A stretch of 64,000 bases of DNA from an uncultured Stenotrophomonas sp. (GCF_945952405.1 NZ_CAMFIA010000007.1:124001-188000); one strand, 5' to 3'. Numbered from the stretch's first letter, positions 36,919 through 46,602 are shown. The notes: generated from the letters alone by a model not told the origin. Program-made: numbers and translations.

Positions 36919-37578
36919 TCATGCTTCGGGCAACGGCTCGGGCACCGTGCCGGCGGCGAACACGCCTTCCTTGACGTAGGCAGCCAGGGTCATGTCCAGC
37001 GCGAGCATGCCGTCGCGCTTGAGGTCCATCAGTTCCGGTTCGACCATGGCGCCGTGCAGCACGCCCAGTACCGTGGCATGCAGCATGCGCGCGGCGATCT
37101 TCGGGTCGGCGCCTTCGCGCAGCTGGCCCAGGTCCCTGGCCCGGCGCAGGGCACGTTCCATCCGGTCCAGCGCATCGCGGAAACCGGCCTGCTGCATTTC
37201 GGTCAGCACCTTGGTATCGGCCGAGGCATCGCTGCGCAGCATGATTTCCATGGTCTTGCGCAGGCGCTCGTCTTCGGACAGCTCGATGAACGAATGGATC
37301 ATCACCGCGCGCAGGTCTTCCACCGGCGTGTCGCGCTGGTCGGTGGAGGTGCGCTCGAGTTCCTGCATGAAGGGCAGGTGCACGCGCTCGACGATCGCGG
37401 TCAGCACCTCGCTCTTGTTCTTGAAGTGCCAGTACACCGCGCCACGGGTATAGCCGGCGCGGGCGCCGATCATCTCCAGCGTGGTACGGGCCACGCCGTG
37501 TTCATGGAAGCAGGCTTCGGCGGCGTCAAGGATGCCTTCCCGGGTTGCCTGGGTGTCCTCTTTGGTCTTGCGGGCCAT
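36919..37578 (-). CDS. smeT: TetR-family repressor of the SmeDEF efflux pump
   Basis: 219 residues, the known SmeT length, starting MARKTKEDTQATREGILDAA. The helix-turn-helix spans about residues 30-52 (TLEMIGARAGYTRGAVYWHF). Leu166 is present; a Leu166Gln change is the described SmeT mutation of a pump-overproducing strain, so that position is wild type here. It diverges from smeD and by known biology represses both promoters; biocides such as triclosan can release it. Confidence 0.96.
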   Translation of the reverse strand: MARKTKEDTQATREGILDAAEACFHEHGVARTTLEMIGARAGYTRGAVYWHFKNKSEVLTAIVERVHLPFMQELERTSTDQRDTPVEDLRAVMIHSFIELSEDERLRKTMEIMLRSDASADTKVLTEMQQAGFRDALDRMERALRRARDLGQLREGADPKIAARMLHATVLGVLHGAMVEPELMDLKRDGMLALDMTLAAYVKEGVFAAGTVPEPLPEA

Positions 37579-37622
37579 GGATGTGGGTACGAGTGCGGGT
37601 GAAACGTGGCTGAATTGTACCG

Positions 37623-37650
37623 GTTTACAAACAAACAAGCATGTATGTAT
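37623..37650. promoter_or_regulatory. SmeT operator and overlapping smeD/smeT promoters
   Basis: An AT-rich 28-bp pseudo-palindrome (starts GTTTACAAACAAACAAG) that corresponds to the described SmeT binding site. In the smeD direction TTTACA (37624-37629) and TATATT (37648-37653) form a promoter with an 18-bp spacer. On the minus strand TACAAT (37619-37614) is a good -10 for smeT. Bound SmeT would cover both. Confidence 0.9.
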
Positions 37651-37805
37651 ATTTCGCACCCATCATTCCCGTCGTGTGCGTGGCAGGCCCGTCCGGCTCC
37701 CACTCCACCCGGGTGGGCGCTGTTCGCAAGGTCTCTGCCGCTGGCGGTGGAACGGCCGACGTATCAGTGCCGACTGAGATCCCTTCCTCCAAGAGCCTTT
37801 CCGTC

Positions 37806-38990
37806 ATGTTGCTGAGCCGAATCCGACCCTTTGCACTGTCGCTGGCAATCGCCGCGACCGTGGCTGCCTGCGGCGGCCAACCCCAGGCCCCCGAGCAGGG
37901 CCCGGGTGACGTCACCGTGGTCACGCTGAAGTCCGAAACCGTGGGCCTGACCCGCGAACTGCCGGGCCGTACCAATGCCTTCCTGGTTGCCGAAGTGCGC
38001 CCGCAGGTCAATGGCATCGTGGCCAAGCGCCTGTTCACCGAGGGTGGCATGGTCAAGGCCGGCGAGCCGCTGTACCAGATCGAGGACGCCAGCTACCGCG
38101 CGCAGGCCAACAGCGCCCGTGCCCAGCTGGCCCGTGCCGAAGCCACCGCCAACGCCGCACGCCTGAGCGCCAAGCGCATCACCGAGCTGGCCAAGGTCGA
38201 TGCGGTCAGCCAGCAGGACCTGGAAAACGCCGTGGCCGCGCAGAAGCAGGCCGAGGCCGACGTCGGTGCGGCCAAGGCCGCGCTGGATGCGGCCAATGTG
38301 ACCCTGGGTTACGCCCGTATCACCGCCCCGATCAGTGGCCGCATCGGCAAGTCCAGCGTCACCCAGGGCGCGCTGGTCAGCGCTGGCCAGGCCAATTCGC
38401 TGGCCACCGTGCAGCAGCTGGACCCGATCTATGTCGACCTGACCCAGTCCTCGGCCGAGCTGCTGCAGCTGCGCCGCGAACTGGCCGCCGGCCGCCTGCA
38501 GGACAACCAGACGCTGCCGGTCAGCATCCTGATGGAAGACGGCAGCACCTTCGAGCACAAGGGCACGCTGGAATTCTCCGAAGTCAGCGTTGACCCGGCC
38601 ACCGGCAGCTTTGGCCTGCGCGTGAAGGTGGACAACCCCGATGGCCTGCTGATGCCGGGCGCGTACGTGCGCGCGGTGATCGGCGGCGGCGTGCGCAGCG
38701 ACGCGGTGCTGGTGCCGATGCAGGGCATCGCCCGCGATCCGAAGGGCGACACCACCGCGATGGTGGTCGGCAAGGACAGCAAGGTCGAAGTGCGCCCGGT
38801 CAAGGTCAGCCGCACGGTCGGCGACAAGTGGCTGGTCGAGGACGGCCTGAAGGCCGGCGACAAGGTCATTGTCGAAGGCCTGCAGAAGATCGGCCCCGGC
38901 ATGCCGGTCAAGGTCACCGAGAAGGGCGCTGCTCCGGCCAAGCCGGCGGCCGCCGCCCAGCCTGCCGCCCCGGCCGGCGACGCGAAGTAA
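37806..38990 (+). CDS. smeD: RND efflux periplasmic adaptor SmeD
   Basis: 394-residue lipoprotein adaptor of the SmeDEF multidrug pump (quinolones, tetracycline, chloramphenicol, macrolides). Lipobox VAAC with Cys22; lipoyl halves REVRPQVNGIV-like (VAEVRPQVNGIVAKRLF) and YARITAPISGRIG; coiled-coil hairpin about 100-170; C-terminal Ala/Pro tail. The start at 37806 is fixed by the lipoprotein signal. First gene of smeDEF, 12 bp before smeE. Confidence 0.96.
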   Translation: MLLSRIRPFALSLAIAATVAACGGQPQAPEQGPGDVTVVTLKSETVGLTRELPGRTNAFLVAEVRPQVNGIVAKRLFTEGGMVKAGEPLYQIEDASYRAQANSARAQLARAEATANAARLSAKRITELAKVDAVSQQDLENAVAAQKQAEADVGAAKAALDAANVTLGYARITAPISGRIGKSSVTQGALVSAGQANSLATVQQLDPIYVDLTQSSAELLQLRRELAAGRLQDNQTLPVSILMEDGSTFEHKGTLEFSEVSVDPATGSFGLRVKVDNPDGLLMPGAYVRAVIGGGVRSDAVLVPMQGIARDPKGDTTAMVVGKDSKVEVRPVKVSRTVGDKWLVEDGLKAGDKVIVEGLQKIGPGMPVKVTEKGAAPAKPAAAAQPAAPAGDAK

Positions 38991-39002
38991 GCGGAGAACC
39001 CC

Positions 39003-42000
39003 ATGGCACGCTTTTTCATCGATCGACCCATCTTCGCGTGGGTGATCGCCATCATCATCATGCTCGCCGGCGGCCTGGCCCTGTTCAAGCTGCCGGTCTC
39101 GATGTATCCCAACGTCGCACCGCCGGCGGTGGAAATCAGCGCCACCTATCCGGGTGCATCGGCCAAGGTGGTCGAGGACTCGGTGACGCAGATCATCGAG
39201 CAGAACATGAAGGGCCTTGATGGCCTGATCTACTTCTCCTCCAACAGCTCGTCCAACGGCCAGGCCACCATCACCCTGACCTTCGAGAGCGGCACCAACC
39301 CGGACATCGCCCAGGTGCAGGTGCAGAACAAGCTGCAGCTGGCCATGCCGCTGCTGCCGCAGGAAGTGCAGCGGCAGGGCATCAACGTGGCCAAGTCCAG
39401 CTCGGGCTTCCTGAACGTCATCGCGTTCGTGTCCGAGAACGGCAGCATGGACGCCAACGACATCGCCGACTACGTCGGTTCCAATGTCGTTGACCGCCTG
39501 AGCCGCGTGCCCGGCGTGGGCAACATCCAGGTGTTCGGTGGCAAGTACGCCATGCGCATCTGGCTGGACCCGAACAAGCTGCACACCTATGGCCTGTCGG
39601 TTGCGGAAGTGACCGCTGCGGTCAAGGCACAGAATGCGCAGGTGGCCATCGGCCAGCTGGGCGGTGCGCCGTCGGTGAAGGGCCAGCAGCTCAACGCCAC
39701 CATCAACGCGCAGTCGCGCCTGCAGACTCCGGAGCAGTTCCGCAACATCATCGTGCGTGGTGCGCAGCACGGTGCCGAGCTGCGCCTGGGGGATGTCGCC
39801 CGCGTCGAGCTGGGCGCCGAGTCCTACGACTTCGTCACCCGCTACAACGGCCAACCGGCCAGCGGCCTGGCGGTGACCCTGGCCACCGGCGCCAACGCGC
39901 TGGATACCGCCGCCGGCGTGAACGCCGCGCTGGAGGACATGAAGAGCTTCTTCCCGGCCGGGTTGAAGGCCGAGATCCCGTACGACACCACCCCGTTCGT
40001 GCGCGTGTCGATCAAGGGCGTGGTGCAGACCCTGCTCGAAGCGATCGTGCTGGTGTTCGTGGTGATGTACCTGTTCCTGCAGAACTTCCGCGCCACCCTG
40101 ATCCCGACCATCGCCGTGCCGGTGGTGCTGCTGGGTACCTTCGGCGTGCTGGCGATGCTGGGCTTCTCGGTGAACATGCTGACCATGTTCGCGATGGTGC
40201 TGGCGATCGGCCTGCTGGTGGACGACGCCATCGTGGTGGTGGAGAACGTCGAGCGCATCATGTCCGAGGAAGGACTGTCGCCGCTTGAGGCCACCCGCAA
40301 GTCGATGGGCCAGATCACCGGCGCGCTGGTGGGCATCGGCCTGGTGCTGTCGGCGGTGTTCGTGCCGATGGCCTTCATGAGCGGCTCCACCGGCGTGATC
40401 TATCGCCAGTTCTCGGCCACGATCGTCTCGGCGATGGCGCTGTCGGTGCTGGTCGCGATCGTGCTGACCCCGGCGCTGTGCGCAACCATGCTCAAGCCGC
40501 TGAAGAAGGGTGAGCACCATGTCGCCCACCGCGGCCTGGCCGGCCGTTTCTTCAACGGCTTCAACCGCGGCTTCGACCGCACCAGCGAAAGCTACCAGCG
40601 TGGCGTGCGCGGCATCATCCACCGCCCGTGGCGTTTCATGGGCATCGTGGCGGCGCTGTTCGTGCTGATGGGCGTGCTGTTCGTGCGCCTGCCCAGCTCG
40701 TTCCTGCCCAACGAAGACCAGGGCGTGCTGATGGCGCTGGTGCAGGCGCCGGTCGGTGCCACCCAGGAACGTACGCTGGAATCGATCGCGGCACTGGAAA
40801 ACCACTTCCTGCAGAACGAGAAGGATGCGGTGGAATCGGTGTTCTCGGTGCAGGGCTTCAGCTTCGCCGGCATGGGCCAGAACGCGGGCATGGCGTTCGT
40901 CAAGCTGAAGGACTGGAGCGAGCGTGACGCCAACAACGGCGTGATGCCGATCACCGGTCGTGCGATGGCGGCACTGGGCCAGATCAAGGATGCCTTCATC
41001 TTCGCCTTCCCGCCGCCGGCGATCCCGGAGCTGGGTACCGCTTCGGGCTACGCCTTCTTCCTGAAGGACAACAGCGGCCAGGGCCACGAGGCACTGGTGG
41101 CCGCGCGCAACCAGCTGCTCGGCCTCGCCGCCGGCAGCAAGAAGCTGGCCAACGTGCGCCCGAACGGCCAGGATGACACGCCGCAGTTCCGTATCGACAT
41201 CGATGCGGCCAAGGCGACCTCGCTGGGGTTGTCGATCGACCAGATCAACGGCACGCTCGCCGCCGCGTGGGGCAGCTCGTACATCGATGACTTCGTTGAT
41301 CGTGGCCGCGTCAAGCGCGTGTTCGTGCAGGCCGACCAGCCGTTCCGCATGGTGCCGGAGGACTTCGACCTCTGGTCGGTGAAGAACGACAAGGGCGAGA
41401 TGGTGCCGTTCAGTGCGTTCGCCACCAAGCACTGGGATTACGGCTCGCCGCGCCTGGAACGCTACAACGGCGTGTCGGCAATGGAAATCCAGGGCGAACC
41501 GGCCCCGGGTGTCGCTTCCGGTGATGCCATGGCCGAGGTTGAACAGCTGGCCAAGCAGCTGCCGGCGGGCTTCGGCATCGAGTGGACCGCGATGTCCTAC
41601 CAGGAACGCCAGGCGGGCTCGCAGACGCCGCTGCTGTACACGCTGTCGCTGATGATCGTGTTCCTGTGCCTGGCCGCGATGTATGAAAGCTGGAGCGTGC
41701 CGACCGCCGTGCTGTTGGCGGCCCCGCTGGGTATCCTCGGCGCGGTGCTGGCCAACACCTTCAAGGGCCTGGAGCGCGACATCTACTTCCAGGTGGCGAT
41801 GCTGACCACGGTGGGCCTGACCAGCAAGAACGCGATCCTGATCGTGGAGTTCGCCAAGGAAAACCTGGAGAAGGGCGCTGGCCTGATCGAGTCGATCATG
41901 CACGCGGTACGCGACCGCCTGCGCCCGATCGTGATGACCTCGCTGGCCTTCGGCATGGGCGTGGTGCCGCTGGCGATCTCCACCGGTGCCGGCTCCGGCG

Positions 42001-42125
42001 CCAAGCAGGCGATCGGCACCGGCGTGCTCGGCGGCATGATCGTCGGCACCGTGCTCGGCGTGTTCTTCGTGCCGCTGTTCTTCGTGGTGGTGCAGCGCGT
42101 GTTCAAGCGCAAATCCACGACGTAA
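39003..42125 (+). CDS. smeE: RND efflux inner-membrane transporter SmeE
   Basis: 1040 residues, twelve membrane helices and two large periplasmic loops of the AcrB/MexB (HAE-1) family. The proton-relay pair is in [13 protein letters not shown] (Asp about 407-408), with the N-terminal [17 protein letters not shown] and the C-terminal repeat [16 protein letters not shown]. Drives drug/proton antiport through SmeD and SmeF. Confidence 0.97.
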   Translation: MARFFIDRPIFAWVIAIIIMLAGGLALFKLPVSMYPNVAPPAVEISATYPGASAKVVEDSVTQIIEQNMKGLDGLIYFSSNSSSNGQATITLTFESGTNPDIAQVQVQNKLQLAMPLLPQEVQRQGINVAKSSSGFLNVIAFVSENGSMDANDIADYVGSNVVDRLSRVPGVGNIQVFGGKYAMRIWLDPNKLHTYGLSVAEVTAAVKAQNAQVAIGQLGGAPSVKGQQLNATINAQSRLQTPEQFRNIIVRGAQHGAELRLGDVARVELGAESYDFVTRYNGQPASGLAVTLATGANALDTAAGVNAALEDMKSFFPAGLKAEIPYDTTPFVRVSIKGVVQTLLEAIVLVFVVMYLFLQNFRATLIPTIAVPVVLLGTFGVLAMLGFSVNMLTMFAMVLAIGLLVDDAIVVVENVERIMSEEGLSPLEATRKSMGQITGALVGIGLVLSAVFVPMAFMSGSTGVIYRQFSATIVSAMALSVLVAIVLTPALCATMLKPLKKGEHHVAHRGLAGRFFNGFNRGFDRTSESYQRGVRGIIHRPWRFMGIVAALFVLMGVLFVRLPSSFLPNEDQGVLMALVQAPVGATQERTLESIAALENHFLQNEKDAVESVFSVQGFSFAGMGQNAGMAFVKLKDWSERDANNGVMPITGRAMAALGQIKDAFIFAFPPPAIPELGTASGYAFFLKDNSGQGHEALVAARNQLLGLAAGSKKLANVRPNGQDDTPQFRIDIDAAKATSLGLSIDQINGTLAAAWGSSYIDDFVDRGRVKRVFVQADQPFRMVPEDFDLWSVKNDKGEMVPFSAFATKHWDYGSPRLERYNGVSAMEIQGEPAPGVASGDAMAEVEQLAKQLPAGFGIEWTAMSYQERQAGSQTPLLYTLSLMIVFLCLAAMYESWSVPTAVLLAAPLGILGAVLANTFKGLERDIYFQVAMLTTVGLTSKNAILIVEFAKENLEKGAGLIESIMHAVRDRLRPIVMTSLAFGMGVVPLAISTGAGSGAKQAIGTGVLGGMIVGTVLGVFFVPLFFVVVQRVFKRKSTT

Positions 42126-42132
42126 GCGAAAC

Positions 42133-42156
42133 GGTAGTGCCGGCCGCTGGCCGGCA
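42133..42156 (+). repeat. SMAG repeat between smeE and smeF
   Basis: GTAGTGCCGGCCGCTGGCCG (42133-42152) plus GCAT, a single GTAG-headed hairpin in the 72-bp gap inside the smeDEF operon. Confidence 0.9.
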
Positions 42157-42197
42157 TTGCCTCCTGCCATCTGGCAGTACCGATGGAAGTCATTCCC

Positions 42198-43583
42198 ATG
42201 AAAAGTGCATCCCTGTTCCTTTCCATCGCCGCCGCGCTTGCGCTGGCCGGCTGCTCCACCCTGGTTCCGAAGAACACCGCGGTCGCTCCGGCGATTCCGG
42301 CGCAGTGGCCGGCCGACGCCTCGCAGGGCCAGGTCGCCGATGTCGCCGCGGTCGGCTGGCGCGACTTCTTCACCGATGCGCGCCTGCAGCAGGTGATTGA
42401 CCAGTCGTTGCAGAACAACCGCGACCTGCGCGTTGCCGTGCTCAATGTCGAACGCGCGCGCGGCCAGTACCGCGTGCAGCGCGCCGACCGCGTGCCGGGC
42501 GTGGCCGTCACCGGCCAGATGCAGCGGCAGGGCACCGACGCCGGTGTCAGCGAGCAGTTCAGCGCAGGCGTCGGCGTGGCCGAGTTCGAGCTGGACCTGT
42601 TCGGCCGCGTCCGCAATCTCAGCGAGGCCGCGCTGCAGCAGTACTTCGCGGTGGCCGCCAATCGTCGCAACGCGCAGCTGAGCCTGGTTGCCGAGACCGC
42701 AACCGCGTGGCTGACCTACGGTGCCGATGCGCAGCGGCTGAAGATCGCCGATGCGACGCTGAAGACCTACGAGGATTCGCTGCGCCTGGCGGAGGCCCGC
42801 CACGAGCGTGGCGGCAGTTCGGCGCTGGAATTGACCCAGACCCGTACCCTGGTTGAAACCGCCCGCACCGATGCCGCGCGCCTGCGGGGCCAGCTGGCCC
42901 AGGACCGCAACGCACTGGCGCTGCTGGCCGGCGGCCAGCTGGATCCGGCGCTGCTGCCGGACAGCATCGCGCCGCAACTGCTGGCGCTGGCTCCGCCGCC
43001 GGCTGGCCTGCCCAGCGATGTGCTGCTGCAGCGCCCGGACATCATGGCGGCCGAACACCAGTTGCTGGCGGCCAACGCCAACATCGGTGCGGCGCGCGCA
43101 GCGTTCTTCCCGAGCATCTCGCTGACCGGCAGCATCTGCAGCGGCTCGACCGAACTGTCCAACCTGTTCGACAGCGGTACCCGGGTGTGGAGCTTCCTGC
43201 CGAAGATCACCCTGCCGATCTTCCAGGGCGGCAAGCTGCGCGCCAACCTGGCCATCGCCAATGCCGATCGTGATATCGCGCTGGCGCAGTACGAGAAGTC
43301 CATCCAGGTGGGCTTCCGCGAAGCCGCCGACGCGCTGGCGCTGAATGTCAGCCTGGATGAGCAGGTCAGTTCCCAGCAGCGCCTGGTGGAGGCGGCCGAG
43401 CAGGCCAACCGCCTGTCGCAGGCCCGCTATGACGCCGGCCTGGACAGCTTCGTCACCCTGCTCGACGCACGGCGCACCGCGTACAACGCGCAGCAGACGC
43501 AGCTGCAGGCCCAGCTGGCGCAGCAGGCCAACCGCATCACGCTGTACAAGGTGCTGGGCGGCGGCTGGCACGAGCGCAGCTGA
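42198..43583 (+). CDS. smeF: Outer-membrane efflux channel SmeF
   Basis: 461-residue OprM/TolC-family lipoprotein. The start at 42198 gives a classic lipoprotein signal (MKSASLFLSIAAALALAGC, Cys19) and has GGAAG 7 bp upstream; an ATG at 42183 would add five residues. Two OEP repeats (about 60-250 and 270-455), including LLQRPDIMAAEHQLLAANA and PKITLPIFQGG. It completes the SmeDEF tripartite pump. Confidence 0.96.
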   Translation: MKSASLFLSIAAALALAGCSTLVPKNTAVAPAIPAQWPADASQGQVADVAAVGWRDFFTDARLQQVIDQSLQNNRDLRVAVLNVERARGQYRVQRADRVPGVAVTGQMQRQGTDAGVSEQFSAGVGVAEFELDLFGRVRNLSEAALQQYFAVAANRRNAQLSLVAETATAWLTYGADAQRLKIADATLKTYEDSLRLAEARHERGGSSALELTQTRTLVETARTDAARLRGQLAQDRNALALLAGGQLDPALLPDSIAPQLLALAPPPAGLPSDVLLQRPDIMAAEHQLLAANANIGAARAAFFPSISLTGSICSGSTELSNLFDSGTRVWSFLPKITLPIFQGGKLRANLAIANADRDIALAQYEKSIQVGFREAADALALNVSLDEQVSSQQRLVEAAEQANRLSQARYDAGLDSFVTLLDARRTAYNAQQTQLQAQLAQQANRITLYKVLGGGWHERS

Positions 43584-43586
43584 AGG

Positions 43587-43764
43587 GGTGCCGGCCAGCG
43601 GCCGGCGCTACCGTGATGCTCGATGGTGGTGCCGGCCAGCGGCCGGCGCTACCGTGATGCTCGATGGTGGTGCCGGCCGCTGGCCGGCATTGATGGTCGA
43701 TGGTGGTGCCGGCCGCTGGCCGGCATTGATGGTCGATGGTAGTGCCGGCCGCTGGCCGGCATTC
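43587..43764. repeat. Array of five SMAG hairpins
   Basis: Five TGCCGGCC palindromes begin at 43589, 43630, 43671, 43707 and 43743. The first three are spaced 41 bp apart and the last two 36 bp. Units 1-2 are in one orientation (ending CGCTAC) and units 3-5 in the other, linked by ATGGTCGATGGT-type spacers. The array fills the gap between smeF and a convergent gene. Confidence 0.95.
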
Positions 43765-43778
43765 CCGCTTCCAGGGCG

Positions 43779-44201
43779 CTACACCGCCTCGTCGTCACGG
43801 CGGGGGACGTGGCAGGCACGTACCCGTGCCAGCGCATCGCCGGCTTCGCGCGCCATGCGCTCGTACTCGCGGCGGATCTCCTCCAGCCGCTCCTCGTCGA
43901 GTTCTTCCAGGTCGAGCAGCTCGTTGTTGGCCTCTGCGGTGGCGCGGATCAGCTCGTCGAGCTTGATCTGCATCGCAGCGGTGTCCGAGTTCTGCGTGTG
44001 CTGGATCAGGAACACCATCAGGAAGGTGATGATGGTGGTGCCGGTGTTGATCACCAGCTGCCAGGTATCGTTGAAGCCGAACACCGGGCCGCTGATGCCC
44101 CAGATCACCACGATCGCCACCGCGGCCAGGAAGGTCCACGGCGAACCGGTGGCGGCCGCGGCCTTCTTGGCGATCGTATTGAACAGGTTCCTTGCCTTCA
44201 T
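43779..44201 (-). CDS. Low-affinity iron permease family protein
   Basis: 140 residues with two membrane helices (about 21-38 and 47-66) and the family segment FNDTWQLVINTGTTIITFL followed by IQHTQNSDTAAMQIKLDEL. The rest is a Glu-rich coiled coil (LEELDEERLEEIRREYERM). Named after yeast Fet4-related proteins, but iron transport by the short bacterial forms is unproven. Confidence 0.85.
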   Translation of the reverse strand: MKARNLFNTIAKKAAAATGSPWTFLAAVAIVVIWGISGPVFGFNDTWQLVINTGTTIITFLMVFLIQHTQNSDTAAMQIKLDELIRATAEANNELLDLEELDEERLEEIRREYERMAREAGDALARVRACHVPRRDDEAV

Positions 44202-44263
44202 CGTCGTCGTCCCACTCAGGTGACGAGGATGATCGGCAGTGGCTCGTGCAGGCGCCGTGCAGC

Positions 44264-44590
44264 TCAGGCGCGCAGGCGCGGCGCATCCTGCAGCCGCACC
44301 CGGCTGGTCTGGTAGACGTGCTGCCAGCAGCGGTCGACGAAATCGCGGGCCTGGGCTTCGCTCAGCCGCGGCATGATCTGCAGGGCGTACTGGGTCTGGA
44401 ACATCTCGTCGCGCTGCGCATTGCTCGCGCGCGGCTGGGTGATCAGCGAATCGCAGGCGAACTTGATCCAGGGCACGTAGGAGCCGAACGAGTTGTGTGG
44501 CAGAGCACCGTCGGCATGCTGGCGGCGCCAGTGGTCAAGCTCGGCGTCAACGTTGATGACCGGGGGAATGGTGGGGACTTCAGCGTGCAT
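44264..44590 (-). CDS. Hypothetical protein
   Basis: 108 residues, not recognised. Soluble, with aromatic-rich FGSYVPWIKFACDSL and ARDFVDRCWQHVYQTSRVRL. A GGA lies 5 bp before the ATG. It follows another small unknown gene (44666-44926) on the same strand with a 75-bp gap, suggesting a pair. Confidence 0.6.
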   Translation of the reverse strand: MHAEVPTIPPVINVDAELDHWRRQHADGALPHNSFGSYVPWIKFACDSLITQPRASNAQRDEMFQTQYALQIMPRLSEAQARDFVDRCWQHVYQTSRVRLQDAPRLRA

Positions 44591-44665
44591 GACAATCCAG
44601 TTCGGTTGAGTGGAAAGGGAGTGGGGGTTGATCCGAGTGTGGCCGATGCGCCAGTGGAAGCTGCG

Positions 44666-44926
44666 TCAGCACGATGTGCAGCCGGCGTTGCGATTGCCTA
44701 TCAACTGCGCATGCTCGACCGCACCGAGGGCTTCGGCGATGTCGGCCATGGCGTTGCACAGGCGTTCGTGGTCGAACGGATGGCCATGCACCAGCTCCAG
44801 CTGCATGCTCTGATAGGCGGTCCAGAAGCGTGCGCCGCGCTGGTGCAGCACGAACTGCTGCTGCAGGCGTTCACGGATGGCGTCGAGGATCGGGTCGGGG
44901 GTGGGACGTACGGCGTGCGCGCACAT
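44666..44926 (-). CDS. Hypothetical protein
   Basis: 86 residues, not recognised. A perfect GGAGG lies 4 bp before the ATG at 44926, which decides the start. Contains RFWTAYQSMQLELVHGHPFD and ends with NRNAGCTSC, two cysteines at the extreme C terminus. No signal peptide. Probably co-transcribed with the 44264-44590 gene. Confidence 0.6.
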   Translation of the reverse strand: MCAHAVRPTPDPILDAIRERLQQQFVLHQRGARFWTAYQSMQLELVHGHPFDHERLCNAMADIAEALGAVEHAQLIGNRNAGCTSC

Positions 44927-45056
44927 GGCGGCCTCCGCCGGGGCAGGGGGCCCCGGTAACCCCACCGTAGGCGTGAGCCCGGGGCAGGGTGTTACCGCAG
45001 CGTGTGCATGCAGCACCGCTGAATGTGCACGGGTTCACGGCAAGCGCCGCAAACCC

Positions 45057-45080
45057 TGCCGGCACAAGGGTGTGCCGGCA
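45057..45080 (-). terminator. Hairpin downstream of the deaminase gene
   Basis: TGCCGGCAC (45057-45065) pairs with GTGCCGGCA (45072-45080). It is placed to terminate the minus-strand deaminase transcript. Confidence 0.5.
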
Positions 45081-45124
45081 CTGAAGCGTTCATTAAGCGG
45101 ATTCAACAGCAGGCTGCGCGATGC

Positions 45125-45577
45125 TCATTCACCGATGTCTTCGTTCCAGATCTCCGGATGCTGCGCAATGAAGCCGCCCAGCAGATCGACGCATTCCTGG
45201 CTGTCCAGGTCGATCACGTTGACGCCGTTTTCCCGCAGCCAGTCGATGCCGCCCTGGAAGGTGCGCGATTCGCCCACCACCACGGTGCCGATGTTGAACT
45301 GGCGCACCAGGCCCGAGCAGTACCAGCACGGCGCCAGGGTGGTGACCATGATGGTGTCCTGGTAACGGCGCTGGCGGCCGGCCTTGCGGAAGGCATCGGT
45401 CTCGCCGTGCACGGAGGGGTCGCCTTCCTGCACGCGGCGGTTGTGGCCACAGCCGAGCAGGCGGCCGTCGTTGTGGTACAGCGCCGCACCGATCGGTACA
45501 CCGCCCTCGGCCAGGCCCTGGCGGGCTTCGGCGATGGCGGTCTGCAGCAGGGCCTGGTAGTCGGGCGTGGTGATCAT
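45125..45577 (-). CDS. CDA-fold nucleobase/nucleoside deaminase
   Basis: 150 residues of the cytidine deaminase-like superfamily. Zinc and proton-shuttle motifs are VHGETDAF (His and catalytic Glu) and TLAPCWYCSGLV (PCxxC). HGE instead of HAE and the overall length resemble yeast-type cytosine deaminase more than the TadA/guanine deaminase group, and the Trp in PCWYC is unusual. The exact base is uncertain. Start at 45577 chosen by the first family-like Met. Confidence 0.82.
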   Translation of the reverse strand: MITTPDYQALLQTAIAEARQGLAEGGVPIGAALYHNDGRLLGCGHNRRVQEGDPSVHGETDAFRKAGRQRRYQDTIMVTTLAPCWYCSGLVRQFNIGTVVVGESRTFQGGIDWLRENGVNVIDLDSQECVDLLGGFIAQHPEIWNEDIGE

Positions 45578-45657
45578 GCGGGGCTCCGGTAAGTCGTGGC
45601 CCGCCATGATACGGGCAGGGGGTGCCGCTGGCCCCGGGCGGTGCGATAATCGGCGGC

Positions 45658-46419
45658 ATGAGCGAATCCCCCTACAAAGCCGGTACCACCCATTTCGGGT
45701 TCCGCGACGTCGCCGCCAAGGACAAGCAGAAGCTGGTCGGCCAGGTGTTCACCTCGGTCGCGCGCAACTACGACCTGATGAACGACCTGATGAGCCTGGG
45801 CGTGCACCGGGCGTGGAAGCGCTACTACGTGGCGACCGCGCAGGTGAAGCCGGGCGACCGCGTGCTCGACCTCGCCGGCGGCACCGGCGACATCGCCGCC
45901 CTGCTGAAGGAGCGCGTCGGCGCCGAGGGCTCGGTGGTGCTGGGTGACATCAACGCCGGCATGCTGTCGGTCGGCCGTGACCGCCTGACCAACCGCGGCC
46001 TGGTGCTCGGCCTGGACTACGTGCAGTGCAACGCCGAAGCCCTGCCGTTCCCGGACAACAGCTTCGACCTGGTCACGATTGCCTTTGGCCTGCGCAACGT
46101 GACCGACAAGGATGCCGGCCTGCGCGAGATGTACCGCGTGCTGAAGGTGGGCGGCCAGGCCCGCGTGCTGGAATTCTCCGAAGTCACCGCCGACTGGTTC
46201 AAGCCGATCTACGACTTCCACTCGTTCAAGATCCTGCCCAGGCTGGGCAAGCTGTTCGCCAACGATTCGGACAGCTACCAGTACCTGGCCGAGAGCATCC
46301 GCAAGCACCCGCCGCAGGACGAGCTGAAGGCGATGATGGGGCAGGCCGGCTTCGAGCGCTGCCACTACAAGAACCTGACCGGCGGCATCGTCTCGATCCA
46401 CTCCGGCTACAAGCTGTAA
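45658..46419 (+). CDS. ubiE: Ubiquinone/menaquinone C-methyltransferase
   Basis: 253 residues. SAM-binding motif VLDLAGGTGDIA at about 68-79, with the UbiE signatures YDLMNDLMSLGVHRAWKR and AFGLRNVTDKDAGLREMYRV. Methylates 2-polyprenyl-6-methoxybenzoquinol in ubiquinone synthesis. Stand-alone gene diverging from the deaminase. Confidence 0.96.
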   Translation: MSESPYKAGTTHFGFRDVAAKDKQKLVGQVFTSVARNYDLMNDLMSLGVHRAWKRYYVATAQVKPGDRVLDLAGGTGDIAALLKERVGAEGSVVLGDINAGMLSVGRDRLTNRGLVLGLDYVQCNAEALPFPDNSFDLVTIAFGLRNVTDKDAGLREMYRVLKVGGQARVLEFSEVTADWFKPIYDFHSFKILPRLGKLFANDSDSYQYLAESIRKHPPQDELKAMMGQAGFERCHYKNLTGGIVSIHSGYKL

Positions 46420-46432
46420 GCCCGGTGTCCCG

Positions 46433-46508
46433 GTAGTGCCGGCCGCTGGCCGGCATCTGCGCGGCCAATTACCGGGCGATGGAGCTGCCGGCCAGCGGCC
46501 GGCGCTAC
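46433..46508. repeat. Inverted SMAG pair
   Basis: GTAGTGCCGGCCGCTGGCCG at 46433 and an inverted unit GCCGGCCAGCGGCCGGCGCT ending in CTAC at 46508, between ubiE and the M1 peptidase gene. Confidence 0.9.
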
Positions 46509-46602
46509 CGGTGCTGTGCCCGGCATTACCCCGCAGCGCGCAACGCCTGCGGGACCGGACAGAGGTACCATTGGGGTTTGATCCCCGTAACGGTCCCGAT
46601 TC

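Noticed and set aside
43587..43764. Regularly spaced repeats considered as a CRISPR array.
   Set aside because: Repeat units are SMAG palindromes in mixed orientation, the spacers are near-identical to each other, and there are no cas genes.
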